Notes: generated by a model not told the origin, from the letters alone. Counted from the first letter of the stretch, positions 20,530 through 33,140 are shown. The stretch is 64,000 nucleotides of DNA from Inia geoffrensis (GCA_036417435.1 CM070907.1:60372001-60436000), one strand, 5' to 3'. Made by a program: numbers and translations.

Positions 20530-21600
20530 GAGATAACACAAATTAAACTGCAAACTAGTGCCCAAATTTTGGTTCCTAATACCATTCCCCAATAAAGGGA
20601 AGTAGACCTCCTTGAGAAATGGCTGATTCTAGGACTGGAGGTAGGGAATATAAAAGATGAGCCTGGAACATTTCATAGTACCAGAAAAGTAAAGAAGCGC
20701 TCAAAACACTATGTCAAAGAGACACAGGAGCCAACTAAAAGAGCTCCCAATGACCAAAATTGGAACAATTTAAGCAACAAAATAAATAATGTAATATTGG
20801 ATTATGAAACAAAGAATAAAATAAATATCCATTAGTCCATACTGACGTAAACAAATGATTGAATAAATAAATAAATAAATGAGGGTAATAGATAAATCTT
20901 TCATAAAGAGGAATTCCAAATAATTTATATGAATACTCTGCTCTCAGGGAGGTGAAGCATAACTTCTCACTCTTTAAGTGTAAGTTGTGCATAGCGACCT
21001 TCTTCCAAAAATAAGAGCATGTAAAGAAGGGGAAAAGAGTGATTTTATAGTAAAGAAACCTGGCAAACACCACTTCAGCCAGGTGATCAAGGTTAACAAT
21101 GGTGATGTCATATTGATAATATATACCCTTGATAGGATGAGAATGGCACTTTACTAATGTGGTTTTCCCAAAAACCTATTGTTGCCATCTAATCATAAGA
21201 AAAACAAATCAGCCAAATCCCAATTGAGGGGAATTCTACAGAATGTCTGACCAGTACCCCTCTACACTGCCAAGGACACCAAAAACAAGGGAAGTCTGAG
21301 AAACTGTCACAGACAAGAGGACCCTAAGACACAGAACTGTAATGTAGTCACCTAGATGAGATCCCAAAGCAGACAAAAAGATATTAGGTAAGCTAAGGAT
21401 ATCTAAAGTATAGACTTCGGTTAATAATGATGTACCAATGTTGGTTCATTAGTTGCAGCAAATGTACCATAGTAATGTAAGATGCTTACAATATGTAGGG
21501 AAACTGGGTACAGGACATATAGGAACTCTCTGTGCTGTTTCTGCAATTTTTCTGTGAATTTAAAACTATTCTAAAATAAAAGACTTATTTAAAAAAGAAA
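20530..21600 (+). repeat. L1ME-type 3' region
   Basis: A long AT-rich stretch ending 'ggttcattagttgcagcaaa', 'aatgtaccatagtaatgtaa', 'gggaaactgggtacaggaca', 'aactctctgtgctgtttctg', 'ctattctaaaataaaag', the 3' end of an old L1 (L1ME group). The 5' limit is uncertain. Confidence 0.65.
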
Positions 21601-21949
21601 AAAGGTAGGAGGATTTCATGAAGAAACAAAAAGGTAAAGTATTAAGTGGGCCCTGGGACCTAGAATGAGATTAAACCTTATAAATATATATTATATCCTT
21701 GTGAAATAATTGCATATTCAGCACTCATCTTCCTAAGAGCCAATGGAAAAAGTGAAATCCGGTCAGTTACCATAATTAACACTACCCAAAACATAAAAGG
21801 AAACCAATCGCTTAGGATAAATAGAAGGATCCTTGGTTCTAGAGCCAATCAGGTATTTCTCTCAAGGGTCCTCATGAGGAGGAAAATGTAAAATGGAGTG
21901 AACAATCTTCAGAGACAACAGCTGTGGCTGATCCTTATAATAACGGCTC

Positions 21950-22745
21950 TAACGGATCACTGATCCCTGGGCCCAAGCCCCTTTGCAATATGGCATCGCC
22001 CCTCCTCCCATCATGAGCTGGAAATCTGTTTCTCCACACCTCTGAATCTATGCTGGAGACAGTGCACAAATTCCAAACCTTTGCAAACATGCAACATAAG
22101 AGGCTTTACAGCTTCCACTTTCACACTCTTGCAACACTAAGATCACATGCAATGAACGATCCCAAGAGAATCAAGGTGCCCCAGATGAGAGCTAGCACCA
22201 CTGCCAGACATGCCTGTGAGACTGTTCTGCACCCTCCAAACCCAGTCAAATCATCATATAACTGAAGCCACATGAGTGGTTCCAAGAAAGACCTGCCAAA
22301 GAACCACTGAGGTTGGGCTTCCCTGGTGGAGCAGTGGTTAAGAATCTGCCTGCCAATGCAGGGTACACAAATTCAAGCCCTCATATAGGAAGATCCCGTG
22401 TGCCGCCGAGCAACTAAGCCTGTGTGCCATAACTACTGAGCCTGCGCTCTAGAGCCCGTGAGCCACAGCTACTGAAAACCGTGCGCCTAGAGCCCATGCT
22501 CCACAACAAGAGAAGCCACCGCCATGAGAAGCCCGCGCACCACAAGGAAGAGTAGCCCCCCACTCACCGCAACTAGAGAAAGCCCGCGTGCAGCAACGAA
22601 GACCCAATGGAGCCAAAAATAAATAAATAAATTTATTTTTTTAAAAAAAGAACCACTCAGGTTGCCAACCAATACCATCATGTGAAGTCATAAATTTCGG
22701 TTTTAAGGCAATACATTTTGGGATGATTTGTTATGCAAAAAGTTT
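21950..22745 (+). mobile_element. MLT1-type MaLR LTR, split by a SINE
   Basis: 'aagaggctttacagcttcca', 'ctttcacactcttgcaacac' and, after the SINE, 'gttttaaggcaatacatttt' and 'gggatgatttgttatgcaaa' are MLT1 LTR parts in order. Left limit approximate. Confidence 0.6.
22316..22646 (+). mobile_element. Long CHR-type SINE inside the MLT1 LTR
   Basis: Long-form SINE with the 'cataactactgagcctgcg' body. 18-bp target duplication aaagaaccactgaggttg (22298-22315) versus aaagaaccactcaggttg (22647-22664). Confidence 0.93.
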
Positions 22746-24289
22746 GATGAGCTATTTTTTAAATAATAAACTTCACTATAGAAGAATAGCACCATACTCC
22801 AATAAATCTGTTAAAAGCAACTGAACAGAAAGCCTTCATTCTAACTGAACACCTTGGAAATATCTCTTAAGCAAGATAATCCCTGCCCTGCCCACTTCAA
22901 CTGAGATAGTGAATGTGAAAGCATTTTGCAATTGGAAAGCATCCTACCAATAGCCATTTGTCCAATTTTTTAAAAAAATGTTATGGACTTTCCAGAATAT
23001 TGCTAAACCAGGGCAGCAAGCAGTACATGAATAAAAACAACAGAGGATTCTCCTTACCCTGGACAATCATTAAGTCAGTGTTTTCTAAACTGTGCGCTCC
23101 TCCCCGCTGCTTGTCACCAGTGATCACTCAGGTGATCCCCAGATGGCTTGGTGTTTTCAAAAGAAAAAAAGCTGAAATAATTTTGTGTGCATATATTTTA
23201 TAAATTTTAAATTAAAAATTATGTAAGTGAGACAATGTAAACACCTAATACAGTGCTTGACATGTACTCTATGTAACATGGTAAATGGTGACTATTATTA
23301 TTAATGTCAGGGTTTTTTAATATTATTATCATTATTGGTATAATAAAATAGAACATTTTTTGTGGCCATAATAAATAAATTATTAATAAATAAATAAGGG
23401 AGTCAATAGCACAAGAAAAAAAATTATGGCTTTCAAAGAAATCACAGTTTTTCTTTATAATCATAACCTAATGGTTACACATGTATATCAAAGACTGCAT
23501 ACATTTGTTCCAGCTAAACTATATGATCAGTCAGTTAATAGATATGGTTTTTACCTCAAGTTTATGTAATTTACACATTAGAGTTTTTGCTGGTTACATT
23601 TCCATTTTCTTTATTATTAATATAATGCATCTATATCTCAAATTTATGAAAGCAGATCAATGGCTTCAAAGCAATTTTGTAGTACTAAATTAGTGGGAAA
23701 AATAGTAAAAAAATTATAAATATATATAGTAAACAAGAGAAATGAAAATATAAAATATACATGCTGGCATAAACACATCTGTAAGTATAATAATTTGTAT
23801 AAGCACTGCAAAAAAAGAAATAAAAAAGAAGAAATTTGGAAACTAACTGATTTGAGCCACAGAACCCAGGAAAGCTTCAGTACTTGAGAAAGCAAGCGTG
23901 AGGAGAGGGAAAATAGGAGAATTGGTTGAAAGCCTGTATAAGAAGCAATTAGAATTCAAGATCCCCTCCCCCATCCCATATAGCCCCTTGGTTGAAAACA
24001 AGAATTTTATTTTCTACGGGATTGAACCAGAATGGTTCTAGCATAGGGGATTCCATGTACAACGTAGAGTGAGCAATGACACACCATACTGAAAACAAAG
24101 GGATTAAATGAAATTCTACATTATGAATAATGACCCTCAGCCTCATTTTCCAGTCAGTTTCTAGAATGTTTGCAGCAGGTCACATACTAGCCAGTCAGGA
24201 AATTGGAGTAGTCTTCTCTGAAGGGTTACTAGCAGAAGAGAAAAGACTGGGTGGATTTTCAATAAGCTTTTTATAATAGCTATCCAATC
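22746..24289. other. No gene recognised; AT-rich
   Basis: A+T-rich with several poly-A/T stretches and short ORFs. No repeat family could be named. Confidence 0.35.
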
Positions 24290-25383
24290 TTAAATATAAA
24301 TTCACATCCAGCATTCATCAAATATTTTGGCAATGCCTCCAACATGGATAATAGAGAGCCCCCCCCAAAAAATTAGAGGGAATAATCCCACAGGAAAGTA
24401 ACAATGCAAAGAGCAAAAGTTCCATATAAATTATAATTCAGAGATAAAATAAGATTAATGATTAAAGAGATAAGAGAAAATATTGCAACCATGAAACAAG
24501 AATTAGATGCTACAAAAAAAAAGGAAGGGAGTAAATCAAAAATAAGAAAGCACTCTTAGAAAGTTGTGGTAATATATTTTTAAAAGTCAATAAAGGGATC
24601 AGAAGATAAAGTTAAGGAAATCTCCTAGGATGAATAAGAAGTCCAAGAAACGTTCAAAATTAAGCCGAGAGGAATTTCAGGGGGAAAAAAATAGATAAAA
24701 TGGAGTAGAAAATATTATCAAAGAAATAAAACATGTAAATATTGTAGGACTGAAGGATATGTATTTCCAGATTAAAAGAATTTACTAAATGCCTAGTAAA
24801 CAATGATAAGATCCACACCAAAGCACATTATTATACATTTTCAGAATATTAAAGGACTCTAAAGAGAGATAAATGTGATGTACAAAAAATAAAAAGATAA
24901 TAACATCAGACCTCTGATTAACAACACCAGAACTTGAAAAAAAATGGAGCAATGCCCTTAAAAATCTGAGAAGGAATTATTTCCTAGTTAGAATTCTATA
25001 CCGACTCCAATCATTCATCAAGCATGAGGATAGGATAACATTTTTAGACATACAATATCTTATGAAATTGCCTTTCAAGAAACTTTTCTCAAGGAGCCAC
25101 TAAATAATGTGCTCCATGAAAAACACAGAAGAAAATCGTATCCAGAAAACAGGGGATGATGCATCACAGGATAGAGTGAAAGAGAATTACCTGGATAGTC
25201 ACAGAGAGAAGTATTACCACAGCCATATAGCAGGCTGGGTGGTGACGATCAGTTAAATTAGAACAAGAAAATGGAGAATTCCTGGAGAAGGAGGGGATGT
25301 TGCAAAGAAAAATCAGTGGAAGTGATCAATTTTCTTATCTATTTGACAATGATGATAGGAGATGACAGATACTCTTGCTACTT

Positions 25384-25715
25384 TTTAAAAATTTATTTAT
25401 TTAACTTATTTATTTTTGGCTGTGTTGGGTCTCTGTTGCTGTGTGCGGGCTTTCTCTAGTTGCAGTGAGCTGGGGCTACTCTTCTTTGCGGTGCGCAGGC
25501 TTCTCATGGCGGTGGCTTCTCTTGTTGCAGAGCACGGGCTCTAGGCGCGTGGGCTTCAGTAGTTGTGGCTCGCAGGCTCTAAAGCACAAGCTCAGTAGTT
25601 GTGGTGCACGGGCTTAGTTGCTCTGCGGCATGTAGGATCATCTCGGGCCAGGGCTCGAACCCATGTTCCCTGCATTGGCAGGTGTATTCTTAACCACTGC
25701 ACCACCAGGGAAGTC
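25384..25715 (-). mobile_element. Long CHR-type SINE
   Basis: Complete long form in reverse, from 'ttaaaaatttatttatttaa' to 'caccaccagggaagtct'. No clear target duplication. Confidence 0.9.
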
Positions 25716-25729
25716 TCACTGTGGCTGCT

Positions 25730-26225
25730 TTGAATATCCTAACCTTATTCTTACCTGACAGAGCGCACCTCTCTCTGTGGAGGCTGAAAATGACAGACAG
25801 TTGCATCTCCCCTTTAACTACAGCAGGGACATGAGAGCCAATCTCAGCCAATGAGACATTAAGAGAAATCTGCTCTTGAAATTCTAGGAAAGTCCCTCCT
25901 CACATACATATTTTAAAAAGAGATAAAAGGAGAAAAAAGAAAGAGAGAGGAAGGAATGCCCTCCTTCCTGCCTTTGTTATATATGTGATACTTGGAGCTG
26001 CAGCAGCCATCTTACAACCATGAGGATTCAAGCCTCAAAATAAAAAAATCAACACGCTAAGGCTGGCAGAGCAGAAATATGAAAAGCACCTGAATCCTCA
26101 ATGATATCATAATGTCACTGAATTAACCAACCCCAGAACTCCCTAACTCCAGACTTCTTTAAGAGTAAGATAATAAACCTATTTTTTTAGGCTACTTTTA
26201 GTTGTGTATGGTGTTACTTTGCAAT
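25730..26225 (+). repeat. Old interspersed repeat, family not assigned
   Basis: 'accatgaggattcaagcctc', 'ggctggcagagcagaaatat', 'gagtaagataataaacctat' and 'agttgtgtatggtgttactt' look like a dispersed mammalian LTR or DNA repeat I have seen, but I cannot name it safely. Confidence 0.4.
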
Positions 26226-27140
26226 CAAAAGCATTCTAAATTCTATAAGAAGGTGTTCTCCTTCTGTTAATGTGTTTAGGGAAACATAAAGTGAAATATA
26301 CATAGAAAACTAAATCCCCCCCAAAATAAGGCAATTATTAACTTCAGGCAAAACAAAAAGCTGTACAAGAAATTTTAGTAAAATGCAGAGGAGCTGTGAA
26401 CAACATTCACATAATAATGGAATAATCATTGAAAATTTAACCAAACTGTGTTATCACTGTACTGAGATGACTGGGAAAGGGAAGACGGGGAGTACCCCAC
26501 AGGTGGAAAAGGTATAAGTGTTCTATAAGTAATAGAGTTTTCAGGGCAAGCAGTTTTTTGAGGGGTAACACTTATGAAAGGTAAGAGGGACAGAAAGTGG
26601 AATTGGACAAGGAAAGCTTACAGACTACAATGCAGATCTGAGACCTGAGAAAGGAAAGGAAAGAGGAAGCTGAATCCAGCTGGGAGGGCCTCAGACGGTT
26701 CCATGGACCTGACAAAATTCTCTGCAAGCCCAGAGGGGACATTTGGAGTAAAGATGACTCAGTAAAGGAGTACTACATCAGTCAGAAATGGCTAGGCCTG
26801 TGCATCACCACTTTGCCCAGTCGTCGGATGGAGTCACCTCCAGAAGAGCGTGGTGGCCTCAGCTTAGAAGAGCAAGAAGCCTGAACACGTTAACATCTGA
26901 AGGCTGTCAGCTCAGTGTACTTGCAGCATCTGGGCAATGAATACTTTCTTGAAGAGGAATCTGAGCAGTGCATCTCCATGCCTGCCACATGAGATTATTT
27001 TGAAACATGTAGGTAAAAATAGAAAGAAAAAAAAAGTTGTAAAATATTTAAAGAGTCAGAAATAGGGATAATGGGGGAGAAAATTCTAATACTTTTCTTT
27101 CTAAACCATACACATATGTATTTTAATAACAAATTAAAAT

Positions 27141-27746
27141 TTTTAACTTAAAAAGTCATTCTATAGGAGCTTTTCCACAATTACTCTATTCCAAGTAGAA
27201 ACAATTACACTATGATAACACTTAACAATTACACTATGATACTAATAAGGGCATTTGTAGCAATGTCAAGAGTATTTCTCAAGTGCCTTATCTTAGCAAC
27301 ATATTCAGTATCCTGAATAGCCAGGACTAATCATGTTAGAGCTGAAATATCAAGACTGCTTTATGTTGAGGATAAGGTAACAGGATTTTTAGGAATAAAA
27401 CTGTGGAGTAAGCAACTTGATTACCTAAGGATTGATTTTTTTTTTCTTTTTAGGTGATGGTTTTCTTCACTTATCCAAGAAAGTAATTAAGGCATATTAT
27501 TGAAAAATATTTCAGAACTATATCAACATACTGCAATGGAGCATAAAGAAGTACTTTCTAGAGCCATATGCAGCCAGTGGTGGAGTTGGAAGTCCATTCA
27601 TCTCCACCTCCCAAATTTAAATGTTCAAGCATGTTATACGTATTATAAGTAACATCTCATGGGATGTTAAGTTAGAAATCTCTTTATAATTTCTTGGTCT
27701 TTATAATCGGACTGGTGGTCATAGAAAACCAGATAGACAGATAGAT
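27141..27746. other. No gene; small direct duplication
   Basis: Unique AT-rich DNA. A 17-bp direct duplication (acaattacactatgata at 27201-27217 and 27225-27241). Confidence 0.45.
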
Positions 27747-27761
27747 AAAGAATGAGATCTT

Positions 27762-27962
27762 GGCTTCCCAGGTGGCGCAGTGGCTGAGAGTCCACCTGCC
27801 GATGCAGGGGACACGGGTTCTTGCCCCGGTCCGGGAAGATCCCACATGCCGCGGAGCGGCTGGGCCCGTGAGCCATGGCTGCTGAGCCTGTGCGTCCAGA
27901 GCCTGTGCTCTGCAACGGGAGAGGCCACAACGGTGAGAGGCCTGCGTACCGCAAAAAATAAA
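27762..27962 (+). mobile_element. CHR-2-like cetacean SINE with perfect duplication
   Basis: Complete short form. Perfect 15-bp target duplication aaagaatgagatctt at 27747-27761 and 27963-27977, so a young insertion. Confidence 0.95.
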
Positions 27963-27977
27963 AAAGAATGAGATCTT

Positions 27978-28642
27978 TATCTATCTAAAGAATGAGATCC
28001 TAATGTGAGCAAATCCTGACATTGGTTCAGCTGCACATTGGTACCACCATGAGCCCAAACTCTTTTATCTGCTCCGTCTTCCTTAATGTGTTTGTTTTCA
28101 TCCTTATGTGGGTGCCTCATGGTTGCAAAATGGCTAATCCACTTCCAGCCATCACACCCCTATTCCAAAGGGGCAAAGGGACTTTTCCTCAGGGCCTTTA
28201 TGATTTTATACAGAAAGGGAATCCCTCCCCAGAAAAACATCTCATTACCCCAACCAGATTACATGCTTACCCTTATACGACTCAGTGACCATGGGAAGAA
28301 AATTACAATTTGTTTAGGACGATCATAATTTACCCATGGATCACATAGGCATCTACACTTACTGAGATGGAGGGCTCTTTGCCCAACACCTAAACAGATC
28401 ACTGTTTGCTAGCAGAAAAAGGAAGAAGCATGGTTTTGGGTGTAGAATGGACAAGATGCCTCATTTGATCAAAATATCCAGAACTGTCTAAGAAAACCAC
28501 CAAACATTTGCTGTCATTCCCAACAACCTACGATTGTGTGTGTAACCGAGAAGGACCCTAGGAGACCTTCCCAAAATAGACCCCACCCATGTCCTCCGCC
28601 TGCCTTTTGTCTGTAGAAAAACTTTAGTCAAAGAATAAATTT
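27978..28642. other. No gene recognised
   Basis: Overlapping 80-88 codon ORFs at 28022-28328 are in different frames and match nothing known. No repeat named. Confidence 0.35.
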
Positions 28643-28859
28643 GGGCTTCCCTGGTGGCGCAGTGGTTGAGAGTCCGCCTGCCAATGCAGGGGAGGCGGGT
28701 TCGTGCCGCGGTCCGGGAAGGTCACACATGTCGCGAAGCGGCTGGGTCCGTGAGCCATGGCCGCTGAGCCTGCACGTCCGGAGCCTGTGCTCCGCAATGG
28801 GAGAGGCCACAACGGTGAGAGGTCCGCGTGCCTCAAAAAAAAAAAATAATAATAATAAT
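28643..28859 (+). mobile_element. CHR-2-like cetacean SINE with (AAT)n tail
   Basis: Short-form SINE; the tail ends in an AAT microsatellite. Target duplication aataaattt at 28634-28642 and 28860-28868. Confidence 0.93.
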
Positions 28860-28899
28860 AATAAATTTAATCAGAGAAGTGAGAAAATGCAGAAAGAAA

Positions 28900-29364
28900 G
28901 GAAAACAGTCAAGCATGACAAAATAATAATACTTTAGCCATTAAACAAAGTCAAGGACTTTTAGTTCCTCCTCAGGGGCTAAAGATAATATTCTGAGCAA
29001 CGTCCTTTGAGCTGTTTCGCATATACTGAAAGCCGCACCAGGTGGGAGAAGTTAACTGTATGCTGCCCACAAGCACGTAGACCCCAGACGGGTTGGAACC
29101 AGGAGGTTGATGATGCTGACTCCCCATTACCTCACCACCAGCCAATCAGAATGTCCAGCTGTTGAGCTGATGTCACCCTGCTCCTTGAACACCATAAGAT
29201 TCCTCACTACCTCCTCCAGGGTGGGACACATAGTCTTGAAGGTATTAGCCCTCTGTGGCCCCCTTTGCCTGGCAAAACAATAAAAGCTACTCTTTTCTAC
29301 TTCACCCAAAGCTCTGTCTCCGCGCTTTTATTCATGGGTGAATAGAGGCTGAGTTTCGGCAACA
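28900..29364 (+). mobile_element. ERV-type solo LTR
   Basis: 'accagccaatcagaatgtcc' resembles a CCAAT-box U3. It is followed by an AATAAA in 'ggcaaaacaataaaagctac', a T/C-rich stretch, and an end 'gagtttcggcaaca'. This is the layout of an ERV1-like LTR. Left end and target duplication not resolved; family not identified. Confidence 0.55.
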
Positions 29365-29599
29365 GGAGTAAGAACTTCTAATTTGTATAAATAGGGAAAA
29401 AGAAATATTGTCTAGCTGTAAAATCTGACCTATAGCTGAAGCAATCTGTTACTGATCTAGACAGAGTCATCTAGCTGAAAAACTGCATATGATTTCACTC
29501 CTCTGACTGATATAAAATATTTTTATTACTTTTTAAAGCTGTGTTCTCATGCTATAGTCCATAATTAATTTTTTAACATTTTATTTCATTTGTCTAAAA

Positions 29600-29770
29600 T
29601 TAGTGATCTGTATTAATGGGAGTGAGGTTTCTTTCTGAGGTGATAAAATGTTCTGGAATTAGATAGTGGTGATGGTTACACAACTTTGTGAATATACTAA
29701 AAACCACTGAACCTCACATTTTAAAGGGGAGAATTTTTATGGTATGTGAATTATATCTCAAAAACAAAAA
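29600..29770 (+). repeat. L1ME/L1M 3' end
   Basis: 'ttctggaattagatagtggt', 'acacaactttgtgaatatac', 'taaaaaccactgaacctcac' and 'tatggtatgtgaattatatc' are the standard 3' end of old L1s. Confidence 0.75.
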
Positions 29771-30119
29771 ACTAATGGCATGCATGTGTGCTGAGTTCCC
29801 ACTAAGAACTTCTCCGACGTCAAAAGTTTGAGAAGGAGCCCCCCCAAAGTGATCTAGAGATGGGCACTAGCTCTCTGAAGCAATGGGGTCAGCAGTGAGG
29901 TAGTACACCTGCATTGCCTGATTTTCCAGCCAGTTTCACAGACTGTGAAGAGACCCTGATTCATGCAGCCTGTTAAAGCTGTTCTGCATAACGCTGAACA
30001 ACCGGATACCTTACCCAACCAATGAAAGTATCAATTTGCTCTCCGAAAATCCTCTCTTCTCAGAGCACAGCACTGTTCTGCCCCTAGGACTGCCAAGAAA
30101 CTTTATGCACTATCTCACT

Positions 30120-30475
30120 CTCAAGGACCCCAATGTCCAGTCTGTAACTGTGGGATGTATAAGGGGTCATGGCCACACAGAGGTCAGAGGTGAGGGAAGG
30201 CTTCACACAGGCTTGAAGTCTGGGATGGAAACTGCCATGGGGGGAAGAGAGCAAAGAACATTTCAGGTGAGGACACAGCCAGGTCAGAATACACAGAGGT
30301 AGGAGACAGAATGTATTGGCAGAACTGTGAAATGTGTACACGGAGTATGGTTTGCATGGATGGGATTGGCAGGGGATGAGGCCGTGGTCAGAGAGAGACC
30401 TGAATGCCATCCTAAAATGTTTGGGCATTATTACATAAGCAATGGGGGACTGATGAAGGACTCTAGGCACCAAGA
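30120..30475 (-). repeat. L2 fragment
   Basis: Reverse of the L2 3' half ('atgaggccgtggtcagagag', 'gggcattattacataagcaa'). Confidence 0.55.
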
Positions 30476-30639
30476 ATGGTCAGTTCTTTATTTTAGAAAA
30501 ATTATTTTATACATATATAGCCTAGTATATATGTTTTTATATATAATTATTTACATATAGTGTATATATTTTAATTATATATATAGAGAGAGACTGAGAC
30601 AGAGTATTCTGTTGAATATGGAGTATATATATATATACA

Positions 30640-30821
30640 CATGCAATGGAATACTATTAAGTAATAAAACGGTACATAGTTCATAGCACGGAATATAGCC
30701 AATATTTTATAATAACTATAAATGGAGTATGAACTTTAAAAATTCTGAATCACTATATTATATACCTGTAAGTTATATAATATTGTACAGCACCTACACT
30801 TCAATAAAATAAATTTTTTAA
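30640..30821 (+). mobile_element. L1 3' end (plus)
   Basis: 'gcaatggaatactattaagt', 'tataataactataaatggag', 'ttctgaatcactatattata' and 'cacctacacttcaataaaa' are the last part of an L1 3'UTR. Confidence 0.75.
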
Positions 30822-31185
30822 CTGTCTTATAGTTTTTTTAGTGAAGTATAATTTACATTGTTGTATTAGTTTCAAGTGTACAGAAAAGTGATTCAGTTAT
30901 ACATATATATATTCTTTTTCAGATTCTTTTCCATTATAGGTTATTATAAGATATTGAGTGTAGTTTCCTATGCTATATAGTAGGTCTTTTTTGTTTATAT
31001 ATTTTATATAAAGTAGTATGTATATGTCAATTCCAAACTCCTAATTTATCTCCCCCTATCCTCCACTATCCCCTTTGGTAACCATAGTTTGTTTTCTATG
31101 TCTGTGAGTTTATTTCTGTTTTGTAAATAAGTTCATTTTTATCACTATTTTACATTCCATGTATAAGCGATATCATATGATTTTT

Positions 31186-31392
31186 TTTTTTTTTTTTTTG
31201 GCGGTACGCGGGCCTCTCACTGTTGTGGCCTCTCCCGTTGCGGAGCACAGGCTCTGGACGTGCAGGCTCAGCGGCCATGGCTCATGGGCCCTGCCGCTCC
31301 ACGGAACGTGGGATCTTCCCGGACCGGGGCACGAACCCGTGTCTCCTGCATCGGCAGGCGGACTCTCAACCACTGCGCCACCAGGGAAGCCC
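31186..31392 (-). mobile_element. CHR-2-like cetacean SINE inside the L1
   Basis: Complete short form. Perfect duplication tcatatgattttt at 31173-31185 and 31393-31405. Confidence 0.95.
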
Positions 31393-31512
31393 TCATATGA
31401 TTTTTGTATTTGTCTGACTTACTTCACTTAGTACAATAATCTCTAGGTCCATCCACATTGCTACAAATGGCATTATTTCATTCTTTTTTATAGCTGAGTA
31501 ATATTCCATTTT

Positions 31513-31513
31513 G

Positions 31514-31577
<64 letters not shown>
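31513..31577. repeat. (TA)n microsatellite with ACAC interruption
   Basis: Two TA runs separated by an 'acacagacacacacat' block, expanded from the L1 sequence. Confidence 0.92.
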
Positions 31578-31664
31578 CACCACATCTTCTTTATCCACTC
31601 GGCTATTGTAAATAGTCCTGCTATGAATAAATAAAATTTTTTAATTAAAAAAATTAAAAATTAC

Positions 31665-31990
31665 AAGCTACTGATGCAAAAGATGGATGAATCTCAAAAA
31701 CATTATGTTGGACCCAATAAGCCAGCTGTAAAGTTGTGTATATGGTATGATTCCATTTATATGAAATTGTAGAACAGGAAAACTAATTTATGGTGCTGGA
31801 AATCAGAACAGTGGCTGCCTGTGGGGGAAGGGATTGCCTGAAGGGGGGCACAAGGGATCTTTCTGTGGTGACAGAAACGTATATCTTCATTGAGGTGTTG
31901 TTTACATGGATGTGTGTGTCTGTCAAAACTCATGGAACCGTACACTTAAGATTTGTCAAGTCTGTGTCTGTAAATTATACATAAAAAAAC
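31665..31990 (+). mobile_element. L1M-type 3' end
   Basis: 'gtatgattccatttatatga', 'gaacagtggctgcctgtggg', 'actcatggaaccgtacactt', 'ctgtaaattatacataaaaa' are the 3' end of an older L1. Confidence 0.75.
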
Positions 31991-33019
31991 AAAAAGAAAT
32001 CTCACTCAGGTGTGAGAATGAAGGATGGATTGGCAGAGAGCAAGGCTGAAGAAGATGGACCTGCTTTTCCATCACCTTCTCTGTCATTACAGTTCATTCA
32101 GCGCCTGCTCAGTCACCCGGCCAGTCTGCAGCAGGCCCATACAGAGGAGTACAGGATGGAGCTGAAGGCTTTGATTTCCAAAGAGCAATTGTGCTCCCTC
32201 CTTTCCCTGGAAATGAGGAAAATCACAACAGACCCTCCAGGCAGAATCTTCTTTTGTTCAGATTTCATTCAAATACCTGATATCTTACTCCTCTTGAATC
32301 AATGTGGAGCAGTTCTATCAGAGCAGAGCAGAAGGCTGCTCTGAGCCCAACAAAATGTTTACACCAAAATGTGACAAGTGCAGGCACCAGGGAGACCCAG
32401 GGCCTCAGGGAGGCTGGGTAACTTGATCAGCCCCCAGTCCAATATCCGGTGTGCCAGACAGAAATGCTTAAAGACCTAGATCCTATTATATGAGGTTGAA
32501 TTCATTCAATTAGACAGCTTAAGCAGCTCCGATCAGCCGCAGGAACACTTCTCTGAGGAGTGCTAAAACAATGGCCCGGGGGGCAGCTGAAGTTTGCTTT
32601 CTCTTGTGTGAGGCCAGCTGGAGTTGCCAAGCACATGGCCACGCTGGGGAGGGCCAATAGCACATAATTGCATTAAACCTGCCTGTTCTTTCCAGAAAGC
32701 ACTTCCTGACCGCATGGAGTAGGAAATGAGTTAAGGGGGAGCTTTGGAGTCTTAGGACACCACACCTATCTTTCAATCCCCCTCCCCCAACCCTTCAAGA
32801 TCACTTTTATAGAAAGAGAATCTAAATTTAGACTGTCCTGCCTAGGGCTAGTTTTGCTATATTATGTTTGGTCGTTCCTCATTACTACAAAAGTGGCTTT
32901 CATTGGCCATAGCATTTGGGGCAGCAGAAAATAGATTAGAATAGATTTCTATAAGGTAGAACTAGGGTGTCACTAATTCCATTGCACTTTCTGAAGATCC
33001 TAGTCTGCCGCAAAATCCA
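31991..33019. other. No gene recognised
   Basis: A 110-codon plus ORF (32012-32344) and an 85-codon minus ORF (32519-32776) match no known protein. Unique DNA. Confidence 0.4.
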
Positions 33020-33140
33020 CGTTCAATGTTAACCTCTCTCTCAAAAAGCCCTTCCACATCTCTGTTACCAACTCAGCCTGTCGTATCTCCCTCCCTCATG
33101 CTTCCCTAATACTTTACCTTTATCTCTTCTATGGGACTTC
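33020..33140 (+). repeat. L2 fragment
   Basis: 'cttccacatctctgttacca' and the following C/T-rich part resemble the L2 3' region. Confidence 0.4.

Larger units (their letters stand above)
24290..27140 (+). repeat. HAL1/L1M-type element, split and decayed
   Basis: About 24.9-25.35 kb matches the ORF1-end region of HAL1/L1M elements: 'gttagaattctataccgact', 'ttcatcaagcatgaggatag', 'ggagccactaaataatgtgc', 'cagaaaacaggggatgatg'. More of the same style continues after 26.2 kb, for example 'ggcaaaacaaaaagctgtac'. Interrupted by a SINE (25384-25715) and perhaps by another old repeat (25730-26225). Frame destroyed. Confidence 0.55.
30822..31627 (-). mobile_element. L1 3' segment inserted head-on into the plus-strand L1
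   Basis: Reversed L1 3'UTR and ORF2 end ('agtgaagtataatttacatt', 'tctaggtccatccacattgc', 'ttatagctgagtaatattcc'). Similar AT-rich flanks (aataaaataaatttttta on the left, aataaataaaattttttaa on the right) look like its target duplication. Split by a SINE at 31186-31392. Confidence 0.8.

Noticed and set aside
30521..30640. TATA-rich block considered as a promoter
   Set aside because: Simple (TA)n expansion beside L1 tails, with no gene downstream.
32012..32344. 110-codon plus-strand ORF
   Set aside because: No similarity to a known protein and no splice or promoter context; chance ORF is the simplest reading.
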